From Bremerella cremea (GTDB lineage: Bacteria; Planctomycetota; Planctomycetia; Pirellulales; Pirellulaceae), in NCBI RefSeq assembly GCF_003335505.1, contig NZ_QPEX01000046.1, positions 248,001 through 312,000 of the forward strand: DNA of 64,000 nucleotides. The letters are read 5' to 3'. How positions within the stretch are numbered: position 1 is the first letter of the stretch; every line of letters starts with the position of its first letter. Below the pieces are notes generated by a model. That model saw only the letters and a program-made list of their open reading frames with translations, had not been told where the DNA came from and searched no databases. The position numbers and the translations under genes are program-made. Shown here one piece after another: positions 48,159-57,747 of the stretch.

Positions 48159-49049
48159 CTAAGGTGCCGCCACAAGCATGGGGTCGTGAAGAGAATAAAT
48201 CCGGTTTAACAGATCATCCTGAGTCAGGCCGTCTGACATTGGTATCATCATATACTTGCCCAGCCGACTGCAACAATCCAACACAATTTGACGCGAATTA
48301 GGGGAAGCAAAGCCATATTTACACGGTTCGTGACCGGTAATGAACAAATCGACGCCCAATTGCTGAGCCAGATGGTCGGCGTTCTCTTGCCGAAAATCAC
48401 GCCCCCAGACCATGCGGTGCAACGAACCACCACACGAACGATCGTGAACATTCAACTCGCGATCAAAGATCGAGATATCAAACGGCTCGGCGTCACAATG
48501 CTTGGGCAAGCTATGCGTTACCAGGATTTGCTGGCCTATTCGAATGGCTATCGGCAAGCTGGCTAAAAACTCAAGCTGGGCGGCTCGAATCATCGGCACC
48601 GCATCACCGTACATCTGTCCCATGCCACAGCGAAACATGAGGTTGAGCATCTTGCCCCCCTTCATGATGGGGTAATCGGTCAGTTCAGCCAGTTCGTGAT
48701 TAGAAATCAGGAAATGAACCTGATGAGGAAACTCGACAATTAGCTGAGCAATATCTTCCAGCATCAAGTGCGACATGCACCCGCCCGCCTTGGGATAAGT
48801 AGGTCCGCCGTGGCAGACTTCCTGAAAAACGAGGTGGCGGTTCGGGTGGGCACCGAGATCAGCGATTTCCATGATTCGCCGGAAATTGGTGCGATTGCCG
48901 TGCAGGTCGGCCGTCACCATCACATCTTCGGTGTTCGACTTATCTAACTGGACGACGTTGCCTTTTCGCAGCGGCGAACTACGTAAAATTCGCCCAGCTT
49001 CCTGGTAAGTCCTGGCGGTCTTCTCAGCGACTTCAGCAGCAACACACAT
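48159..49049 (-). CDS. PPP-type calcineurin-like phosphoesterase
   Basis: A 296-residue cytosolic phosphoesterase of the Ser/Thr-phosphatase (PPP) style. Metal motifs: VTADLHGNRTNF (GDxHG counterpart), LISNHELAEL (GNHE counterpart), VTHSLPKH and ITGHEP. The GDxVDRG motif is changed to FQEVCHGGP, so protein phosphatase activity is uncertain; nucleotide or other phosphoesters are possible. ATG 49049 was chosen because upstream residues look like an unrelated extension (frame opens at 49130). First gene of the minus-strand row ending with the zincin-like protein. Confidence 0.85.
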   Translation of the reverse strand: MCVAAEVAEKTARTYQEAGRILRSSPLRKGNVVQLDKSNTEDVMVTADLHGNRTNFRRIMEIADLGAHPNRHLVFQEVCHGGPTYPKAGGCMSHLMLEDIAQLIVEFPHQVHFLISNHELAELTDYPIMKGGKMLNLMFRCGMGQMYGDAVPMIRAAQLEFLASLPIAIRIGQQILVTHSLPKHCDAEPFDISIFDRELNVHDRSCGGSLHRMVWGRDFRQENADHLAQQLGVDLFITGHEPCKYGFASPNSRQIVLDCCSRLGKYMMIPMSDGLTQDDLLNRIYSLHDPMLVAAP

Positions 49050-49178
49050 GAGCTTCAGTAAGAAAGAGCAAATAGGAAAACAAAAGAACCGGCACACTTT
49101 TATTGTTGTCAGTTCGCTCGGGCGAGGCAAACAGGAATCTTGTCACGATCCTTTATGCCGGTTTTTCCGCCAAAGCTG

Positions 49179-49240
49179 CACACCCCTCTAAAGCCTAGGT
49201 GCTTTCTCAGGCAATTCACCTCTTTCTTTCAAGGGGTGTG
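49179..49240. repeat. Inverted repeat in leader of the PilZ gene
   Basis: CACACCCCT (49179-49187) pairs with AGGGGTGTG (49232-49240), and AAAGC/GCTTT lies inside. This could form a leader structure about 65 bp ahead of the PilZ gene start. Confidence 0.3.
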
Positions 49241-49305
49241 GGTAAATCGAAGCCTATATTTGCAATGAACTCATCTCCATGCTTCCCTTGTCCCGCTGAT
49301 CGAAA

Positions 49306-50205
49306 ATGAACGTAGACCGACGAAACTCCATGCGATTCGCCGTCACACCCACCCGGGTCAAAGCCCGGTTGCAGATCGGTCGCGATTGGTACAAGGCCGA
49401 ACTTTTAGACGAATCGATGGCCGGTTTTGCCCTGTCGGTCGAGATTCCACGCCGTAAACTGGGCGAAAAAGGCTTCACTTGCGAAGCGGAATGTCCTTTT
49501 TTTGGTGAAATCGCCCGGCTTTCGATCGACAAACATTCCCAATACGAAATCCAAATCATCAGCATCGTTCCCCGCGAGGACGAGTCGTCTTCCTCGACAC
49601 GTTCGCGGGCAAGCTTGCGTCTGGGAACCCGCGTCGTGCGCGAGATTTACCAAGAAGATCGCAACTCACTCGGCCGAAATTTACGATTGACCGCTGTCCT
49701 GGTCCTTGCCACGCTCTTTTCCTTTTATTGCACGGCGCACTCGTATTCTGGACAACTAGCCGCGATGATCCCCCACGCCGAAGCCAGCTTCGGTCAACTA
49801 TCTGCCTTCTGGCCTAACGCCAACTCTCCCCAGCGCGTCTGGAAGCACGAGATCGCTTATGCCACCACGCACGGTTTTGTCATCCCTGGCACTCCTGAGA
49901 TGGATCACCTTTTAGCCATCAGCCAGTCGCAAACTTCGCTACAGCGGGTTCAAAAATTGCTTCTCTTCCAGCAGGATAGCCCTTTTCTGCGGCAAATGAA
50001 TCTGAACCCCAGCCAACTTCGCGAGGTGCGTAAGATCGCGATGGAAGCCCACGCCGAGATGCAGGGGCTCTGGCAACAACTGCAAAATCACCACGAAATC
50101 TTACAACAACAACTCACTGAACTGCTGGTCACCTTGGAAACACGTATTTTGGCGAACCTTACGCCAGTCCAAGCTGAAATGTGGACTCACGCCCAACTTG
50201 GCTAA
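49306..50205 (+). CDS. Membrane PilZ-domain protein with helical C-terminal domain
   Basis: A 299-residue protein. The N-terminal cytosolic part (about 1-115) has both c-di-GMP motifs of PilZ domains: RxxxR (R6 to R10) and DxSxxG (D35, S37, G40). One membrane helix follows (about 126-145). The outer part is helical (about 175-299), with patterns like LTPVQAEMW near the end that recall Spy/CpxP-type LTxxQ helices. Binding of c-di-GMP inside might change the outer domain. No other gene for biofilm or motility is adjacent. Confidence 0.78.
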   Translation: MNVDRRNSMRFAVTPTRVKARLQIGRDWYKAELLDESMAGFALSVEIPRRKLGEKGFTCEAECPFFGEIARLSIDKHSQYEIQIISIVPREDESSSSTRSRASLRLGTRVVREIYQEDRNSLGRNLRLTAVLVLATLFSFYCTAHSYSGQLAAMIPHAEASFGQLSAFWPNANSPQRVWKHEIAYATTHGFVIPGTPEMDHLLAISQSQTSLQRVQKLLLFQQDSPFLRQMNLNPSQLREVRKIAMEAHAEMQGLWQQLQNHHEILQQQLTELLVTLETRILANLTPVQAEMWTHAQLG

Positions 50206-50453
50206 ACAATCCCGCTAGCAACGCGACATTCTTTCGCCCAGCCCAAGCCTGCTCAGCCCTAATTCTTTACCAGCCGGGTGGGATTGGCACGATTTGTTCA
50301 ATTTTCACGATCTTGAGGCCGATCAATCCTACTGGACCGGCCTTACGACACTGGGCTGGTTCGAAATGGCATTGCCACAATCGGCTTGCCGTTTCCGCGT
50401 CTATGACCCGAATGACCCAACGCAGTGCCCGTTTCCGTGCGAGGAAATACGAC

Positions 50454-50672
50454 ATGAATCGCTTGTTCTTCATCTTGGCAGCCGTCTGCCTTTTAGCCGG
50501 TAGCGGTTGCTGCCATCACATCGGGTCGAGCCCCTGCAACAACCCGACCAGCGTCAGCGCTCCTCCGCCAGCCGTTCAAGGTGGTGGCAGTGCTCAAGTC
50601 ACATACCCCTACTACACCACGCGTGGCCCGCGAGACTTCCTCAACCCGGCCCCGATGGACATCGGCTACTAA
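50454..50672 (+). CDS. Small predicted lipoprotein
   Basis: A 72-residue protein with signal peptide and a cysteine cluster, LLAGSGCC (C19/C20), that is a plausible though weak lipobox. The mature part is rich in Pro, Gly and Tyr (VTYPYYTTRGPRDFLNPAP). GAGGAAAT ahead of the ATG supports this start. It is followed by a strong terminator. Function unknown. Confidence 0.7.
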   Translation: MNRLFFILAAVCLLAGSGCCHHIGSSPCNNPTSVSAPPPAVQGGGSAQVTYPYYTTRGPRDFLNPAPMDIGY

Positions 50673-50708
50673 TGCCAAGCCGGTAGGGCTAAAGAACACG
50701 AAGACGAA

Positions 50709-50748
50709 GGTGCCGCTTTCTGGAGAGTGGGAAGCGGCACCTTTTTTT
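50709..50748 (+). terminator. Rho-independent terminator after lipoprotein gene
   Basis: GGTGCCGCTT (50709-50718) pairs perfectly with AAGCGGCACC (50732-50741), followed by TTTTTTT. Confidence 0.92.
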
Positions 50749-50910
50749 GCGCGCAAATGATTTTTCGCAGGCTTTCCGGCAAGCGGGAAAGCATCTTACG
50801 CAACCCTTAAACATTCCCTGAATTGTGCTTTCAAGCCACCCAAATTGGGTTTCTAAGCGCAAACACAAGAAACGTCCGTTAAATATGGGCACAGATCTTC
50901 ACGCTAATCC

Positions 50911-50939
50911 TTGACAAGTGCGATTGGGGCCCCTATGTT
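50911..50939 (+). promoter_or_regulatory. Sigma-70 promoter of tex
   Basis: TTGACA (50911-50916), an exact 17-bp spacer and TATGTT (50934-50939). It lies about 108 bp before the tex start codon. Confidence 0.6.
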
Positions 50940-51046
50940 GCCGTGCTGGTATCATCGATACAAAATATCGCTTTAGTCAAACAGCATTTGCGCTTACGTC
51001 ATTTCTCCGACGAGCAAATTTGCGACAGCTCCTACCCAGGCATCCC

Positions 51047-54000
51047 ATGGATACGACAATCGTCACGGACCTTCAAATCGTCGCCCGTGAAGTTGGTATT
51101 CCTCTCGAAAAAGTCCAGCGCACCGTCGACCTGCTCGACGATGGCAACACCGTTCCATTCATCACGCGGTATCGCAAAGATGAAACCGGTGGGTTGGATG
51201 AAGAGCAGATCCGCGCGATTCAAAGCAGTACAACCAAGCTGCGTCAATTGAACGAGCGAAAACGGACCATCCTCAAGTCGATCCAGTCGCAGGAAAAGCT
51301 GACGGAAGAACTTGCCGACCAGATCCGCAAGGCTCAAACCCAAAAGCTGCTGGAAGATCTCTATCTTCCGTTCAAGCCAAAGAAGCAAACCCTGGCGACC
51401 CAGGCCCGCGAACGCGGTCTCGAACCGCTCGCCCTGGAAGTTCTGGGCGATGTCGAAGAAGCCAAAGACCTTTCAGCCCGCGCTACGGCATTTGTCGATG
51501 CCGAGAAGTCCCTGGCCGATGTCGACGCCGTCCTGCAAGGCGTCGGCTACATCATCGCTGAATCATTCTCGGAACATGCCCTGTTGCGAGGCCGTCTGCG
51601 AAAGCTTTTCTGGAAAACAGGCCAGCTAACCAGCACGCGGATCGAGAACGGCGGCCAAGATGATAAAAACGACGAAGAAGAAGATTTCGAACATTCGAGC
51701 GACGATTCGGACGTAACTGCGGAAGAAACCGCCACGCCCGAGCAAGCCCCCGACGACACCCCGTCGGAAACACCCGAAACGGCTTCCGCCGACGACACCA
51801 GCGCCGAGGCAGCCCCCGCCAGCCCGGCTCCTGCGAAGAAGGAAGGGGGCAAAAAGCCTACCATCCAAGAGATTCGTCGCGAAAAACGAAAGCGTCAAAA
51901 GGAAAAAGAACGCGCCAAGAAGGACAAAGCCTTCCGCGATTACTACGACTACCACGAGCCGGTCTCGAAGATTCCACCTCATCGCGTGCTGGCGATCAAT
52001 CGTGGCGATCGGACCCGCTTCCTCAAAGTCCGCATTGAAGTCGACTTCGACAAAATCACGAAAACGTCGGAAGATACGGTCATTCCAGAAGGACATTCGC
52101 ACGCTGCTTATTTGAAGCAAGTGTTGCGAGACAGCCTAAATCGACTGATCATTCCCAGTATCGAACGGGAAATTCGCCGCGAACTGACTGAAAAGGCCGA
52201 AACGCACGCCATCGAGGTGTTCGCCTGTAACCTCCGCAAGCTGCTGCTTCAGCCGCCAGTACGAGGCAAGCGCGTATTGGCCATTGATCCTGGTTTCCGC
52301 AGCGGTTGCAAGTTGGTCGCGATCGACCCGTTTGGCAACGTCATGGGGACCGGCGTCATTCACTTGATTGGCCCGCAAGATCGCGTCGAAAAGAGCCGTT
52401 CGCGTATTGTCGAAATGATCAAGCAGTACGACGTGCAGATAGTTGCGATTGGCAACGGCACGGCCTGTCGCGAGACCGAGCAAATCGTCGCCGGGGCGAT
52501 TACTAACGAGTTGAAAGATCGAGATCTCTGCTATCTGATTGTCAACGAAGCTGGGGCTAGTGTTTACTCGACCAGTGAACTGGGCCGCGAGGAATTCCCC
52601 AAGTTCGACGCCACGATCCGAGGCACAATCAGCATCGGTCGTCGCCTGCTCGATCCTCTTTCGGAACTGGTCAAGATTAACCCGTCGAACATCGGCGTGG
52701 GCTTGTACCAGCACGACGTGAAAGCCAAGCATCTCCGCGATTCGCTGGACGATGTGGTCGAGTCTTGCGTGAACTACGTCGGCGTCGACGTCAACACGGC
52801 CAGCCCGGCCCTCTTGAGCTACGTCTCAGGACTCAACCAGCTGACTGCTCGGCGCATTTACGAGCATCGCCAAGCCAACGGTCCGTTCCGCTCGCGAGAA
52901 GAAATTCGCGAAGTCGCCGGTATCGGTGAAGCCACGTTCGTGCAAGCTGCTGGGTTCTTGAAGGTCGTGCCGACCGAAAATCCGTTGGACGCTACCTGGA
53001 TTCACCCGGAAAGCTATGACGTTGCCACCCAGCTTCTCGAAAAGCTCGGCTGTTCGCTGACCGAAGTCTTGTCGACGGTTCCTTCGCCCCCGCCGATCAA
53101 ACCGAAGACGCCAGCGAGTGCGCTGTTGGCTCCAGAGCCGGAAGCAGAGACGCCCGCCGAGGAAACGCCTACCGAAGAAGCCGCGGCTGTTGAGGCTCCG
53201 GCTGAAAACGCGGAAGCACCGGCGAGCGAAGAACATTCAGCCCCCAGCGAAGTCGCCGAAACGGTTGCTTCTGCTGAGCCTGCTGAAGACGCAGAAGCTT
53301 CGTCCGAGGCCGAACCTGCAGCGACGGACAGCAGCGAAGAAACGGCCACCACCGAGCCAACTGCATCCGACGAAGAAACAACCGCCGAACCACCAGCTCC
53401 GCAGCCGGTGCCAGTGGAAATTGCCGCGTCCGACGAACAGCACAAACAGCTGGTCGCCAAGATCACTTCGGCCAACGTCGAGCAACTGGCCGAAGAGCTG
53501 AACGTGGGTGTTCACTTGGCTCGCGACATCCTGGGGGCCCTTTCCCGGCCTGGTCGCGACCCGCGTGCCGATTTCCCACCACCGCTGTTCCGCCGAGGCG
53601 TGCTGAAGCTGGAAGACCTAGAGCCCGGCATGGAAATGATGGGCACCGTGCTGAACGTCGTCGACTTCGGTGCGTTCGTCGATATCGGTCTGCATGACAG
53701 CGGCATGGTCCATATCAGCCGGCTGGCGGACCGCTATGTGGGCGATCCCCATGAAGTGGTCAGCGTCGGCGATGTGCTGCGTGTGTGGGTTATAGAAATC
53801 GACCGCGAACGTCGCCGTGTCTCGCTCACCGCGATCGATCCCGCCAAGGAAGTTCCCAAGTCGGAAAAGCCACAGCGGCACAGCAATCGCCAACAGCGTA
53901 CCGACCGCCCCCAACGCCCCAAGCAGCAGCAAAAGTCTGGTCACAAGCCACACGGCGGGCACGGCAAGGGGAAGCAAGGTGGCGGCAAGCCTCGTCATGG

Positions 54001-54142
54001 CGAGAAGCGTGGCAAACCGAAACCAGTGAAGCCACTGACCGACGCGATGAAGGAAGGCAAAGAACCGCTCCGCTCGTTCGGCGACCTGCAACAGTTCTTC
54101 CAAATGCAGAAGGACGACAAGAAAAAGCCCAACGGAAAGTAA
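51047..54142 (+). CDS. tex: Tex-family RNA-binding transcription accessory protein, long form
   Basis: A 1031-residue Tex protein; ordinary Tex is about 780 residues. The N-terminal helical domain (from MDTTIVTDLQ), the YqgF-like nuclease fold (about 405-535, VLAIDPGFRSG), the helix-hairpin-helix region (about 581-632, VDVNTASPALLSYVSGL) and the S1 RNA-binding domain (about 858-931, GMEMMGTVLNVVDFGAFVDIGLHDSGMVH) are in normal order. Two Glu/Ala/Pro-rich acidic insertions interrupt it (about 198-268 and 677-795), the first followed by a Lys/Arg-rich stretch, and a basic Gly/Lys/His tail ends it. ATG 51047 begins the conserved domain. A promoter and a terminator bracket the gene. Confidence 0.94.
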   Translation: MDTTIVTDLQIVAREVGIPLEKVQRTVDLLDDGNTVPFITRYRKDETGGLDEEQIRAIQSSTTKLRQLNERKRTILKSIQSQEKLTEELADQIRKAQTQKLLEDLYLPFKPKKQTLATQARERGLEPLALEVLGDVEEAKDLSARATAFVDAEKSLADVDAVLQGVGYIIAESFSEHALLRGRLRKLFWKTGQLTSTRIENGGQDDKNDEEEDFEHSSDDSDVTAEETATPEQAPDDTPSETPETASADDTSAEAAPASPAPAKKEGGKKPTIQEIRREKRKRQKEKERAKKDKAFRDYYDYHEPVSKIPPHRVLAINRGDRTRFLKVRIEVDFDKITKTSEDTVIPEGHSHAAYLKQVLRDSLNRLIIPSIEREIRRELTEKAETHAIEVFACNLRKLLLQPPVRGKRVLAIDPGFRSGCKLVAIDPFGNVMGTGVIHLIGPQDRVEKSRSRIVEMIKQYDVQIVAIGNGTACRETEQIVAGAITNELKDRDLCYLIVNEAGASVYSTSELGREEFPKFDATIRGTISIGRRLLDPLSELVKINPSNIGVGLYQHDVKAKHLRDSLDDVVESCVNYVGVDVNTASPALLSYVSGLNQLTARRIYEHRQANGPFRSREEIREVAGIGEATFVQAAGFLKVVPTENPLDATWIHPESYDVATQLLEKLGCSLTEVLSTVPSPPPIKPKTPASALLAPEPEAETPAEETPTEEAAAVEAPAENAEAPASEEHSAPSEVAETVASAEPAEDAEASSEAEPAATDSSEETATTEPTASDEETTAEPPAPQPVPVEIAASDEQHKQLVAKITSANVEQLAEELNVGVHLARDILGALSRPGRDPRADFPPPLFRRGVLKLEDLEPGMEMMGTVLNVVDFGAFVDIGLHDSGMVHISRLADRYVGDPHEVVSVGDVLRVWVIEIDRERRRVSLTAIDPAKEVPKSEKPQRHSNRQQRTDRPQRPKQQQKSGHKPHGGHGKGKQGGGKPRHGEKRGKPKPVKPLTDAMKEGKEPLRSFGDLQQFFQMQKDDKKKPNGK

Positions 54143-54167
54143 TTTCCCGGCAGCGATCCACACCAAT

Positions 54168-54202
54168 AAAAAAAAGGGCTCGAACTTTCGAGCCCTTTTT
54201 TT
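54168..54202. terminator. Bidirectional terminator between tex and DapA-like gene
   Basis: GGGCTCGAA (54176-54184) and TTCGAGCCC (54187-54195) are perfect complements, with an A-run before and a T-run after. It can therefore stop transcription in both directions between two converging genes. Confidence 0.92.
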
Positions 54203-54284
54203 AATCCATCTCTTACTGAAAACTTCAGACTACGCCCTTACAAATCTGCGTAGTCCAAATCATGAAGTCCTAAAGCTGGCCTTT

Positions 54285-55313
54285 CTAGTTAGCCAACCCA
54301 CGGCGGCGCAGTTCTTCCACCACGCCGTGAACGATCTTTGCGACGTCGTCTGGATTCGGGTCGTTTTTCCCCGCTGGGCAGCCACCGACCGGTTCGTCGA
54401 CGAAACCTTCTGCCGAGAGCATGCATTGCAATTGGTTTCGCAGCTTATCGACCTCCAACTTCTGGCTGGCCGATTGTGGCTGGCGACCACTGCCCGGCTT
54501 GAAGCCGCGCAAAGCCAACGCTGCTCGGAAACCTTCCGGAAATTCGCAGTTCTGAATCATCGCGTCGAACAACGTCAGCAAGCGGAACTGCAGGTCGCGG
54601 GCCTGGTCCATGCGGCCCAGTAGCGTTAAATCGAACAGTCGCCGAGTGATCTCTGGCACCACGCCACTCGTTGCGTTGGTTCCGCCATCGCAGCCGATCA
54701 AAAGCATCGGCATCAACGCCGCATCCCAGCCGGTCATAAAGCTGAAATCTGGCCGTAGCGGGCGAACCGCCGTGATCATTCGCATCATGTGCGGCAAATC
54801 GCCGGACGAATCCTTGATCGCCACAATCCGCGGGCATTCTTCCGCCAGACGCTGCACCGTAGGCACGTCGATCGGCGAAGCGAACATCGGAATGTTGTAC
54901 AGTGTCACATCGATTGGCGAGTTGTCGCCAATCTCTTTGAAATAAGCGTAAACGGCCGAAGGGCTGAGCTTAAAGTAAAACGGTGAGACAATCGCCACGG
55001 CGCGGCAACCGAGCTCGTGGTACGCTTCACAAGCTTTCAGCGTTTCCTTGACGTTCGCCTCGGCGGCTCCGGCCAAAATGGGGACGCGTCCACGCGTTTG
55101 GTCGGCAATGATTTCGATAATCCGACGGCGTTCTTCCACCGTGAACCGGAGGAACTCGCCGGTCGAACCGTTGGGATACAAGCCGTGAACCCCTTTGTCG
55201 ATTAACCAGTCGACGTAACGCCGCAATTCGGCTTCGTTAATGTCGCCGTTGGCGTCCAAGGGAACGATATTGGGGGTGAAGATACCAGAGAGACGCTGCG
55301 AGGTAGGAGCCAT
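54285..55313 (-). CDS. DapA/NanA-family aldolase
   Basis: A 342-residue pyruvate-aldolase-type enzyme. Family motifs are clear: GLYPNGSTGEF (GTTGE-like loop), VTLYNIPMFAS with the catalytic Tyr, and VAIKDSSGD with the Schiff-base Lys. The C-terminal extension from about residue 275 (KPGSGRQPQ to the end) is longer than in DapA. It is closer to sugar-acid dehydratases or sialic-acid lyase relatives, but lysine biosynthesis cannot be ruled out. Distinct from the DapA-like gene at 20.3 kb. Confidence 0.85.
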   Translation of the reverse strand: MAPTSQRLSGIFTPNIVPLDANGDINEAELRRYVDWLIDKGVHGLYPNGSTGEFLRFTVEERRRIIEIIADQTRGRVPILAGAAEANVKETLKACEAYHELGCRAVAIVSPFYFKLSPSAVYAYFKEIGDNSPIDVTLYNIPMFASPIDVPTVQRLAEECPRIVAIKDSSGDLPHMMRMITAVRPLRPDFSFMTGWDAALMPMLLIGCDGGTNATSGVVPEITRRLFDLTLLGRMDQARDLQFRLLTLFDAMIQNCEFPEGFRAALALRGFKPGSGRQPQSASQKLEVDKLRNQLQCMLSAEGFVDEPVGGCPAGKNDPNPDDVAKIVHGVVEELRRRGLAN

Positions 55314-55480
55314 CGAAACTATTCCGCTTAGGGCGTGAAGGCTAACGTGAAGGGAGCAAACCCGTTAGAATCTACGGGCTGTGCTTGTCGTAGGCAAATA
55401 GTGATTCAGAAACACTAGCATAGTCCGCCCAGCAGGGCGAGTCAGCCCGACGAATCCTCGAAAAAGTAGCCGTCTTTCCC

Positions 55481-57664
55481 GTGTCTCGCCAGAAACGCAC
55501 TTCCGCTCCCACTTCCGAGTCCTCTTCACTGCTCGACGCGCCTCTATATGTCTGGCTGCTGCTGGTTGGGATGCTCGTTTACGCGTCCTGGTATTTTTCG
55601 GCAGCCATGCCATGGCAAGCCGTCAGCCCCGATCTGCCCCCTTACAACCCGACACGTGGCCAACTATTAAAAGATGGCCTCCTTTTGCTGCCAGAGGCCC
55701 TCAGCAACTGGTTCGGCGGCGGCGAGGCTCCCCTGGGGCTTTTCGACCGGATGGGCATTGTGCTGATGGCCAGCGTAATGCTGCTGTGCAGCTACGCGCT
55801 GGGCGAGTTCCTGCTGTTCCGCCTCAAGCTGCTGCGGTGCTTTGGCCTGGTCGATGGTATCGTCCTACGACTGGCCAGCGGCTTAATGCTGCTGAGCTGG
55901 GGAACATGCGTGCTCGGCCAGTTCGGACTCTTGCACCATCCGCTGGTCTTTTTTGTGGCGTTTGCGATTTCGTTTTTTACTCTGGGAATCGCTTGGAAAA
56001 AGCAACTTTTCGCCCAATTAAAAGCCGAACCTCAGCCGCCTGAGCCCCAGCCACACAGCATGGAAACGCGGGGCTGGCTCTTGGCTGCGGCTCCGCTGGT
56101 GCTGTTTATCGTCGGCGTTTCGCTGCTGCCACCATATGAATACGATGTCTTAGAATATCATCTGCAAGTCCCCAAACAGTGGTATCAAGCCGGCCAGATT
56201 ACCGTTCTGCCTGAGAACGTTTACTCTGGCATGCCGATGGGGGCCGAGATGTGGGCTTTGCTGCCGATGATCTTCCAGCCGTGGCCCTTGGACTGGTACT
56301 ACGGGGCGTTGACCGGCAAGCTGGTAATGGGGCTGTTCACCTTGCTAACCGCTGGGCTGCTATACGGGGCCGGCAAGCGACTGGCAGGCGTATGGGCAGC
56401 CCGGGCAGCAGCCATCTGTGCGATTAGCGTCCCTACACTCATCTATCAAAGTGGCACCGGCCTGGTCGACGGTGTATGGGCTTTTTACACGTTGGCCGCA
56501 CTGTATCCGGTGCTGCTTGTTCTGGGGCATAAACCCACCGAAGACGACACTCCGTTGCCACTTTACGGCCTGGGCATCCTCTCTGGCCTTATGGCCGGCA
56601 TGGCTTTCTCAGTGAAGTATCCGGCTCTGCTCATGGCCGTGCTGCCGATCTTCGGGCTCTGGATTTTCGCCGTAAAAACCAATTGGAAAACACTTGGCTT
56701 GTACGTGGCCGCCGTGACCGTGGTTGTTTCCCCTTGGCTGGTGAAAAACGCGATCGCAACCGGCAACCCGGTCTACCCGTTGGCTGGCCAAGTTTTTCCT
56801 GCGGACATCCGCACCGAAGCCCAAATTACGCAGTGGAATCAAGCCCATCAGGTTCCCGCCAACGCCCAAGGCAGCCGCTATTCGGGTCCGCAACTTTTTG
56901 CCGGTATCACAACCTTTTTAGGGGCAGATCCTTGGTTGGGGCTAACCATGGTTCCTCTGGCCATCGCCGCGTTCTGGCTCGCTCCGCGCAAGCTCTCGCT
57001 GCCGTTAGCCGTTCTGCTGGCCATTGGCTGGCTGGTTTGGTGGGGCCTATCGCACCGGCTCGATCGTTTTCTAACCCCGACGATCCCGCTGGGCTGCCTC
57101 TTAGCTGGTCTGGCAGCACAGCGAATCGCCGAAAGCCCACTGGGCCGCTGCACGCTGCGAGTCTGGCTAGGCTGGGGACTGGTGACGGCGTTCGTCTTGG
57201 TGAACATGCCCCTCTCGATCAAGCTCGATCCGCGCATCTTCGTTTCACTAGAAAGCCTTCGCACTTCCAATACTTCAGATCCCCTTCAGTTTCTCAACGA
57301 AAACGTCACTGCCGACGAGACCGTTCTGGCGACCGGCGATGCAGCGTTGTTCTATTTGCAGCCACCGGTGATCTATCACACCTGCTTCGACGCAGCCCCC
57401 ACCGAGCCGCTGCTGGACATGACCGCTCAGCAGCGTCAGACGTGGCTGGCCGACCGTGATATTAGCTGGATTTACGTCCATTGGGGCGAGATTGCCCGCT
57501 TCCGCAGCCCTGGGAATTACGGTTTTCCCCAGTCGGTAACTCCCGAGCTGTTTGAGGAAATGGAGAGTCAGGGCATTTTAGAGACCAAATGGGAACAGTT
57601 GCCCACTGGCGCCCCCAGCCCCCTAGCCGTCATTTATCGCGTTCACGCTGCAGACAGCCCGTAA
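55481..57664 (+). CDS. Polytopic membrane glycosyltransferase-like protein
   Basis: A 727-residue integral membrane protein with a dozen or so predicted helices. After the first helices comes YEYDVLEYHLQVPKQWYQAGQI, with the acidic-residue loop typical of GT-C/ArnT-like transferases that use polyprenyl-phosphate sugars; DRFLTPTIPL is seen later, and the C-terminal part is soluble. GTG 55481 is used. It is 83 bp ahead of the hopanoid cyclase on the same strand, so a link with lipid or cell-surface glycosylation is possible, but not shown. Confidence 0.75.
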   Translation: MSRQKRTSAPTSESSSLLDAPLYVWLLLVGMLVYASWYFSAAMPWQAVSPDLPPYNPTRGQLLKDGLLLLPEALSNWFGGGEAPLGLFDRMGIVLMASVMLLCSYALGEFLLFRLKLLRCFGLVDGIVLRLASGLMLLSWGTCVLGQFGLLHHPLVFFVAFAISFFTLGIAWKKQLFAQLKAEPQPPEPQPHSMETRGWLLAAAPLVLFIVGVSLLPPYEYDVLEYHLQVPKQWYQAGQITVLPENVYSGMPMGAEMWALLPMIFQPWPLDWYYGALTGKLVMGLFTLLTAGLLYGAGKRLAGVWAARAAAICAISVPTLIYQSGTGLVDGVWAFYTLAALYPVLLVLGHKPTEDDTPLPLYGLGILSGLMAGMAFSVKYPALLMAVLPIFGLWIFAVKTNWKTLGLYVAAVTVVVSPWLVKNAIATGNPVYPLAGQVFPADIRTEAQITQWNQAHQVPANAQGSRYSGPQLFAGITTFLGADPWLGLTMVPLAIAAFWLAPRKLSLPLAVLLAIGWLVWWGLSHRLDRFLTPTIPLGCLLAGLAAQRIAESPLGRCTLRVWLGWGLVTAFVLVNMPLSIKLDPRIFVSLESLRTSNTSDPLQFLNENVTADETVLATGDAALFYLQPPVIYHTCFDAAPTEPLLDMTAQQRQTWLADRDISWIYVHWGEIARFRSPGNYGFPQSVTPELFEEMESQGILETKWEQLPTGAPSPLAVIYRVHAADSP

Positions 57665-57688
57665 GTCTGACTTGTTCAGCTTGCGAAT

Positions 57689-57705
57689 CTGTCATAGGCT
57701 GACAG
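57689..57705. promoter_or_regulatory. Small dyad upstream of shc
   Basis: CTGTCA (57689-57694) and TGACAG (57700-57705) flank TAGGC, about 43 bp before the shc start codon. It may be a regulator site. Confidence 0.3.
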
Positions 57706-57747
57706 TTTGGAAGAAAAGAATCGCCCCTCGATCGCTATGTATTTGCC

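Larger units (their letters stand above)
50673..51046. other. Gap between lipoprotein and tex
   Basis: 374 bp containing a strong terminator for the lipoprotein gene, then a good sigma-70 promoter and a leader of about 100 bases for tex. No gene was found. Confidence 0.6.
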
